From: Stentor coeruleus
Taxonomy: Eukaryota; Ciliophora; Heterotrichea; Heterotrichida; Stentoridae
Length of the DNA: 64,000 nucleotides
Direction: 5' to 3'
NCBI GenBank assembly: GCA_001970955.1
Contig: MPUH01000025.1
Location: forward strand, 94,427 to 158,426
In this document: positions 59,215 through 64,000 of the stretch, one piece after another
Numbering within the stretch: the first letter of the stretch is position 1
Layout of the letters: every line of letters begins with the position of its first letter
The notes under the pieces: model-generated
Told to the model about the DNA's origin: nothing
The model's database searches: none
Seen by the model: the letters and a program-made list of their open reading frames with translations, nothing else
Made by a program: the position numbers and the translations under genes

Positions 59215-61038
59215 ATGTCAAATCCTATCATAGCAAAAGACAAAGAGTCACTAGAAGTGTTTAAGCTTCTCTTCGACTTTAGTCAGCAAAAAACTTATTT
59301 CAAACGTATCAGAGTTTCTCATTTTTGGACAGAAAAAGTAAACATAATCTTGCAACTAATCCAACTGTTTGGTTTTATTTTTGCTGCAAACTACGAGTCT
59401 TGGCCAATAAGATGGCAAGGAATATATAAATCAAGCTATCTAAGCCTGGTTGTAGGAGACTTAGGGACAATAATGTATGATGACCTAATCTTAGATCCAA
59501 CTTCACGACTTTTATATTCAGGTGGATGGATTATATTCACAGCAGCTGTGGCTCTTATCTACTTATTTATAAGATTTGTTCTTCACCTTTCAGTATTAAA
59601 TCGAGTTGAGTTTCAGCGTATTTTTTTCAAATTAGCACATTTTATGTATTTACCCATTGCCTTAGGAGTAATACCAGCAGCTTTATGCCAATATAGCGAT
59701 TGTAAAGCTTCAGGACAACAGTTAATTCTTTCAATATTAGCTTTTTTTGTTCTTGGATTTTATTTGATTGGATATCCGTTATATTTAATAGTACATACAT
59801 GCAGACAGGTTATAACAACAGATTCAACAGATTATGATGAATTTATAAGGCTTAAAGAAATGGAATTCTTGCTTGGAGTTTCAAGTTCTTGGCTTACAGA
59901 AAAACTTTATCTTTTCAGTTCTTATAGGAGTTCTTGGCTTAGGATTTATCACCGACCCATTTATTATGCATTTATTTTGTCTTTGGTCTTGGTTCATGGA
60001 GCATTAAATCCTGATAACGGGTCTAAAATGCTTGTCCTTGTGTGTATTTCTGCCGGATTTTCTTTATATATATCTATTTTCCCAGTATACAGATGCATAA
60101 GTTCAAGCTGTTTATATGGCTTATCTCTATGGCTAATAACAGCAAATTTGTTCATTGGATTTCTCAGGGCTTCCGGGTACAATTCTCAGACCATGAACGA
60201 CACTAACCTTGTCAATATTTTAGTAGCTATAAACGCAACTGGATTAGTACTTATTGGTATTATCATAAGCGTTGTACTATTATTCAAAATGAATTGGGAT
60301 GTAGGTATTGAAACTGTTAAAGAATTAGCTACAGGGTACAGATATTTATTAGCAGATTTACGCAATGCTCAAACCATGATTTTGACTTTAAAATCATTCA
60401 ACAATTTCCATTTTGTAAAAGTCAAACCTATACTTGACATGGAAGAAATTCTAATAAAACATTATGATTTATTAAGTAAAGAAAATCATCCTCTTCAATA
60501 TACTGTTATTGAACAATTAGACATATTAAGTTTTCTTAGAGATCAAGTAGCAACTGAAACTTTCTTGCCCAATAAAAATCTTGAAAGAGATTATGGGATT
60601 TTTGCTAAAGTTGTTAGCCGTAGATGGAAAGAACAGATTCTTATAAGTCCAGTAAAACGTAGAATCCTATTAAAATTAGGGGTATTGAAAATGTTTATAG
60701 GCAATCGGTGTACTAGTCCTTATAATTCAGGTGAAGATCAAAATTATGCTGATAAAGGAATTACGAAAGGACAAGGTGATTATGATTTACAAAAGTTTTA
60801 TAGAGATTTTGATGAATTGGAGGATAGTAGAGAAATGGTTATTGATACCAAACGTGATGCTCTTGAAGATATTGAAGAAGCTCTTGCAAATAAAGATTAT
60901 GATCGACTGGCACGTTTGACTCTTTCTGAACTTGAAGTTGGAGATAGAGGTATTCTTGTTCGATTACGTGAAATCTGGGATAGTGTCGGAACAAAGAAAT
61001 TACCTTCTAATATTCGTGCAGAGCTATATGCTCTTTAG
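59215..61038 (+). CDS. Unknown multi-pass membrane protein, 607 aa
   Basis: I do not recognise a named family. About eight membrane segments are visible: 42-59, 103-123, 138-157, 169-193, 247-263, 271-290, 298-317 and 332-357. The loop between the fourth and fifth (about 195-245) is hydrophilic with RLKEMEFLLGVSSSWL. The C-terminal 240 residues are cytosolic-looking, helical and acidic (DFDELEDSREMVIDTKRDAL). The layout recalls large ciliate membrane proteins with channel- or TRP-like topology, but no pore motif is seen. Start in ATAAATG context. Confidence 0.8.
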   Translation: MSNPIIAKDKESLEVFKLLFDFSQQKTYFKRIRVSHFWTEKVNIILQLIQLFGFIFAANYESWPIRWQGIYKSSYLSLVVGDLGTIMYDDLILDPTSRLLYSGGWIIFTAAVALIYLFIRFVLHLSVLNRVEFQRIFFKLAHFMYLPIALGVIPAALCQYSDCKASGQQLILSILAFFVLGFYLIGYPLYLIVHTCRQVITTDSTDYDEFIRLKEMEFLLGVSSSWLTEKLYLFSSYRSSWLRIYHRPIYYAFILSLVLVHGALNPDNGSKMLVLVCISAGFSLYISIFPVYRCISSSCLYGLSLWLITANLFIGFLRASGYNSQTMNDTNLVNILVAINATGLVLIGIIISVVLLFKMNWDVGIETVKELATGYRYLLADLRNAQTMILTLKSFNNFHFVKVKPILDMEEILIKHYDLLSKENHPLQYTVIEQLDILSFLRDQVATETFLPNKNLERDYGIFAKVVSRRWKEQILISPVKRRILLKLGVLKMFIGNRCTSPYNSGEDQNYADKGITKGQGDYDLQKFYRDFDELEDSREMVIDTKRDALEDIEEALANKDYDRLARLTLSELEVGDRGILVRLREIWDSVGTKKLPSNIRAELYAL

Positions 61039-61962
61039 TTAATAATGAATTTTTATTAAAATTGAATGGATGAAGAGTTGATTGTGATGAGAATAGTTTG
61101 GTAAAATATATAAATATAATGTTTTATGTTTATTAACTATTAATTTCTGAATTTATAATCATATTAAGATAAGCATTTTTTTATTTTAATTATTGTATAC
61201 TTAATGCCTTCAGTACTGCTGATTTGATTCTGTTTTATTATTTTTAATCAGAATTCTAAGGGTATCTGTTGATTATATGTTTTATCAATAACTGCTTTTT
61301 AGTCTTTACTTCTTCTTAATTTTTTAAACTTATTTTATAATAATCTCAATCTATACCAGGATTAGACTGGCTATTATATAACTAGTCTATCAATAATTCA
61401 TATAAAAGACCTTTACTGATTTACAAATTGAATTTTTCAAAAAGTTTTACATTAGCAAACTATTTACACTTTCAAAGTATTAAACAAACTAAGTACACTA
61501 TAATTATAATTTCAATAATTATTACATTCAGAATATCTCTCTTTTGTATAAGACCTTAGGAATCCCAATATATAAAGCACAAATTATTTTAATCCTAAAT
61601 CAATATCCTATTTCATATTCAAACTTCTTTAATAAATCTATCATAATCCAAAAAACCTCTAAAATTTCATAGCAACATCAATTTCCCTCTCAAAAAAAAA
61701 CTCTTAATAAATCATCTAAATNTATTTTAATCCTAAATCAATATCCTATTTCATATTCAAACTTCTTTAATAAATCTATCATAATCTAAAAAACCTCTAA
61801 AATTTCATAGCAACATCAATTTCCCTCTCAAAAAAAAACTCTTAATAAATCATCTAAAATCGCATATTAAATCAAAAACTATACAATCATCTAATATCAT
61901 ACTTTCCATATTTTAGCTAAATATCCAACATCATCCAAGTTATCAAAAAAATAAATTATCAC
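61039..61962. other. Intergenic spacer with composition switch and N-linked duplication
   Basis: No gene. G/T-rich just after the membrane protein gene, then C/A-rich toward the CDGSH gene. Contains the duplication around 61722. Confidence 0.65.
61585..61858. repeat. 136-nt direct duplication around single N, one mismatch (likely assembly artefact)
   Basis: Copies at 61585-61720 and 61723-61858 differ at one base (ATAATCCAAA against ATAATCTAAA). The N is at 61722. Confidence 0.8.
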
Positions 61963-62226
61963 ATGGAGCCACAAAAACTACCTAAAGTAGCGATATCATG
62001 TCCATACCGAGTAGCTCTTGAGCCAGGTAAGAAATATCGTTATTGTACATGTGGTCTTTCAAAAACTCAGCCATTTTGCGATGATAGCCACGTTGGGACT
62101 GACTTCCAGCCAATCGAATTCTCAGTAGACGTGAAGCAAACATTTTGGTACTTATGTGGTTGTAAGCACAATCAGCCTAGAGCTGGACCATTTTGCGATG
62201 GTTCCCATATAAACGCCGATTGGTAA
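61963..62226 (+). CDS. Tandem CDGSH iron-sulphur protein (CISD3-like), 87 aa
   Basis: Two CDGSH-type [2Fe-2S] sites lie in one short chain. Site 1 is CTCGLSKTQPFCDDSH with ligands Cys28, Cys30, Cys39 and His43; its last Gly is Asp. Site 2 is CGCKHNQPRAGPFCDGSH with ligands Cys65, Cys67, Cys78 and His82. Site 2 has ten residues between Cys67 and Cys78, two more than site 1 and the usual spacing. The double arrangement is that of CISD3/MiNT proteins, which bind Fe-S in mitochondria and help iron and redox control. No presequence precedes site 1 by more than about 25 residues. The stop is 19 nt before the next ATG. Confidence 0.95.
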   Translation: MEPQKLPKVAISCPYRVALEPGKKYRYCTCGLSKTQPFCDDSHVGTDFQPIEFSVDVKQTFWYLCGCKHNQPRAGPFCDGSHINADW

Positions 62227-62245
62227 TTAGTCACCTTACTAATAA

Positions 62246-62818
62246 ATGGAAGAAGCAATCCTTAATTCTTTACTTAGGTATTCAAACCAACTCACACCTA
62301 GCAGGGAAACATATCCGATTCCATCAAAAACTTGGACTGGTGCTTTGAGAACTACAGTTCCAAACATTAATTATAGTACTTATTACCTATTAGATGACCC
62401 TTCATTAACTAAAAATCAGGGAAGACCTAGTTCTTGTGCTTCAACTAGTGCTTTATCTCCACAAAAGCGTTTATCTAAATTCAGCCCAGTTAAACAACAT
62501 GGACAGTCTGTTGGCTCAAGTCCTAAGAAAATACCTGAAATTCATGACCTTAAAAGAATTATAGAGGAAGAACAAGCGACTAAGGCTAAAAATAATAGGA
62601 AAATTAAAACTGGTAAGGCGATTGAGTCAACTAGTAAAGTTATTCAAGAAAAAAAGAAGGCAAAAGTTAAAAAGGCAGATCACGTACAACAAAAGTTTGA
62701 AGATTATAAGCGTGAACAAGAGGAAAAAGAGTTTAGAATGAAGGAGGAAATTGAGACGTTGAAAGAAATGCTTAAGCAAAATAATGAGCTGGTAAAGACT
62801 CTTCAGCAGAAGGGTTGA
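62246..62818 (+). CDS. Unknown basic coiled-coil protein, 190 aa
   Basis: I do not recognise this protein. The first ~90 residues are Ser/Pro-rich and probably disordered (SPQKRLSKFSPVKQHGQS). Residues about 95-190 are a charged coiled coil ending in EEIETLKEMLKQNNELVKTL. The start (ATAAATGG) is only 19 nt after the CDGSH gene's stop. The pair are distinct frames with no intron to join them. Cytoskeletal or scaffold function is possible but unsupported. Confidence 0.72.
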   Translation: MEEAILNSLLRYSNQLTPSRETYPIPSKTWTGALRTTVPNINYSTYYLLDDPSLTKNQGRPSSCASTSALSPQKRLSKFSPVKQHGQSVGSSPKKIPEIHDLKRIIEEEQATKAKNNRKIKTGKAIESTSKVIQEKKKAKVKKADHVQQKFEDYKREQEEKEFRMKEEIETLKEMLKQNNELVKTLQQKG

Positions 62819-63635
62819 TTAGTTAATTAACATTTTGTTAATATATATAGAGAGATAAAAATGTAGTATAATTTTTTGTTACCCTGGTGTAAATTTTATA
62901 ACTTTAGGTGTTGATCACGACTTACAGTCTATTATTAATTCTATTGTATCTATTAGTGTTTTTCAATTTTATTGTTTTGATATAGAAGATTAGGAATATA
63001 AATTATTTTCAATGAAGAAATGCTTGAAGCTTTAGTAATTTGCCACTTTTACCATAAATTTAAATAGGCTGGAAAATCATATAAATATACTAAGGATTTC
63101 TCTTGGAAAAATTAAAAAAAAATTTAAACGATTTATTTTGAGTTTTATGATGCTTAAATCAATTCAGATAAAAAAAATTCACAAAACTTTTAAGAGTTTT
63201 TTAATTTATAGCTGGTGCTAGGCTAGTCATTGCTTAAGGACTTTACAGCACATGCATAGTGAGAGAATTTTATTATATAATAAGACATTGGAGAGATTAT
63301 TTTGAGTAGCTCTGCCCTTTATAAATAGTTACAATAGTTTATACTATGATAAAGCAGAAGAGTAATTTGATGAGTTTTTCAAAGAAAAGTGCACAGAGAT
63401 ATAAATAAATCTTTACAAATCTATAAAAAAAGCATTAAGATTAAATAAGACAAAAAGTTCATAGCTTTATTACTTGGCATCTTATAAATTAAAGAGATTA
63501 GATAGACAAACCCCTAATGCAACCATTGATGTTAATATACATTCCATACTTTTGGTTTTTTTGATTCAAAATCTTCTATGATGGGGCACTTATTTATATT
63601 TATATTTCTGTTCATTTTTCCTTATTATAATAAAT
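62819..63635. other. Intergenic spacer, no feature seen
   Basis: AT-rich, weak strand skew. I find no ORF, tRNA or repeat. Confidence 0.55.
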
Positions 63636-64000
63636 ATGAGCAAAAATTCACTTACTCTTGAAATCAATAATTTGCTTATGCATACTGAAAGGATTAAGAA
63701 AAGGGTAAACAAGTTCAAAGATATTTCTTCAATCGACGATAAAACAGTAGAAGAAATATACAATTGCGATGAAGAAAGCATGTTTTTAATTATACGCAAA
63801 CTGAGAGCTGAAAAGAAAGCTGAAAATGAAAAGGAAATTGAAGATGAAAATAAAGCTGAAAAGGAAGCTGAAAAATACGATGAAAATGAAACAGAAAATG
63901 AAGCTGAAAAGGAAGCTAAAGATCGTATTTTTGTTAGTAGAGGTTTTGATGAAAAAATTTATTTAGCCATTTATTTATATCCTAAACTTTTCATTGAGAC
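63636..64000 (+). CDS. Unknown acidic repeat protein, N-terminal part (runs off right edge)
   Basis: The frame begins at ATG 63636 (MSKNSLTLEINNLLMHTERI) and stays open to the end, 121 codons. Residues about 57-92 consist of short Ala-Glu-Lys/Asn repeats (AEKEAEK, AENEKE), an imperfect tandem array of about 12-18 nt units. A more ordered segment (RIFVSRGFDEKIYLAIYLYP) begins just before the edge. The family cannot be told from this fragment. Confidence 0.7.
   Translation, partial: MSKNSLTLEINNLLMHTERIKKRVNKFKDISSIDDKTVEEIYNCDEESMFLIIRKLRAEKKAENEKEIEDENKAEKEAEKYDENETENEAEKEAKDRIFVSRGFDEKIYLAIYLYPKLFIE

Noticed and set aside
1-64000. Reassigned stop codons, as in many ciliates
   Set aside because: TAA, TAG and TGA all end well-delimited genes (for example TAG for Rab A, TGA for Rab B and the PDE gene), and apparent internal stops are explained by 15-nt introns.
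1-64000. Transposons, integrated viruses, CRISPR arrays, rRNA
   Set aside because: No transposase, integrase, polymerase, terminal inverted repeats, repeat-spacer pattern or rRNA core was seen on either strand.

Overview
The window looks like macronuclear DNA of a heterotrich ciliate, most likely Stentor or a close relative. It is AT-rich and gene-dense. TAA, TAG and TGA all end genes, so no stop codon is reassigned. Three introns can be seen and each is exactly 15 nt long (GTA...AG with A at position 10), a hallmark of Stentor-type heterotrichs. Gene spacing is extreme: several neighbours are 19-50 nt apart. There is no sign of a bacterium, organelle, virus, transposon or CRISPR array. The species call is an inference; the code and introns are read directly.

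Layout. 1-9.7 kb: a BEACH-like protein cut by the left edge, an F-box/WD40 protein, tRNA-Ile(AAU), a coiled-coil protein, a two-intron TBC-TLDc protein, an unknown basic protein and a SET-domain protein with a membrane or secretion leader. 9.9-12.9 kb: three tandem Rab GTPases, one canonical and two with altered G motifs. 13.4-21.9 kb: a theta-like glutathione S-transferase, a TRIP12/UPL3-like HECT ubiquitin ligase and two unknown coiled-coil proteins, one ending in a CaaX box. 22.2-31.9 kb: one 3210-residue DUF3638/DUF3645 helicase-like protein. 33.8-46.8 kb: aspartate aminotransferase, a TPR protein, a 68-residue ribosome-factor-like miniprotein, an oxysterol-binding protein, an AIFM3-like Rieske/FAD oxidoreductase, a small coiled-coil protein, a membrane-bound cyclic-nucleotide phosphodiesterase (one intron), a p32/MAM33-like protein and a NEK-like kinase. 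47.5-59.2 kb: four minus-strand genes packed head to tail (FAM221, an RCC1-repeat protein, VPS13 and a small coiled-coil protein). 59.2-64 kb: an eight-pass membrane protein, a double CDGSH protein, a basic coiled-coil protein and a partial gene at the right edge.

Common threads are membrane traffic and lipid transfer (Rabs, TBC-TLDc, VPS13, oxysterol-binding protein, BEACH-like protein), ubiquitin (F-box, HECT), and mitochondrial or Fe-S proteins (AIFM3-like, CDGSH, MAM33-like). They look like independent single-promoter genes, not one pathway.

Two window-wide signals are not explained by gene content. First, flanks of many genes have a strong strand asymmetry: sense-strand C before the ATG and G after the stop, with a switch point between genes. 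Second, 12 of 31 predicted starts sit in the string ATAAATG. Six single N bases are each associated with an exact or near-exact direct duplication and are best read as uncollapsed assembly joins. One of them lies inside the FAM221 gene.
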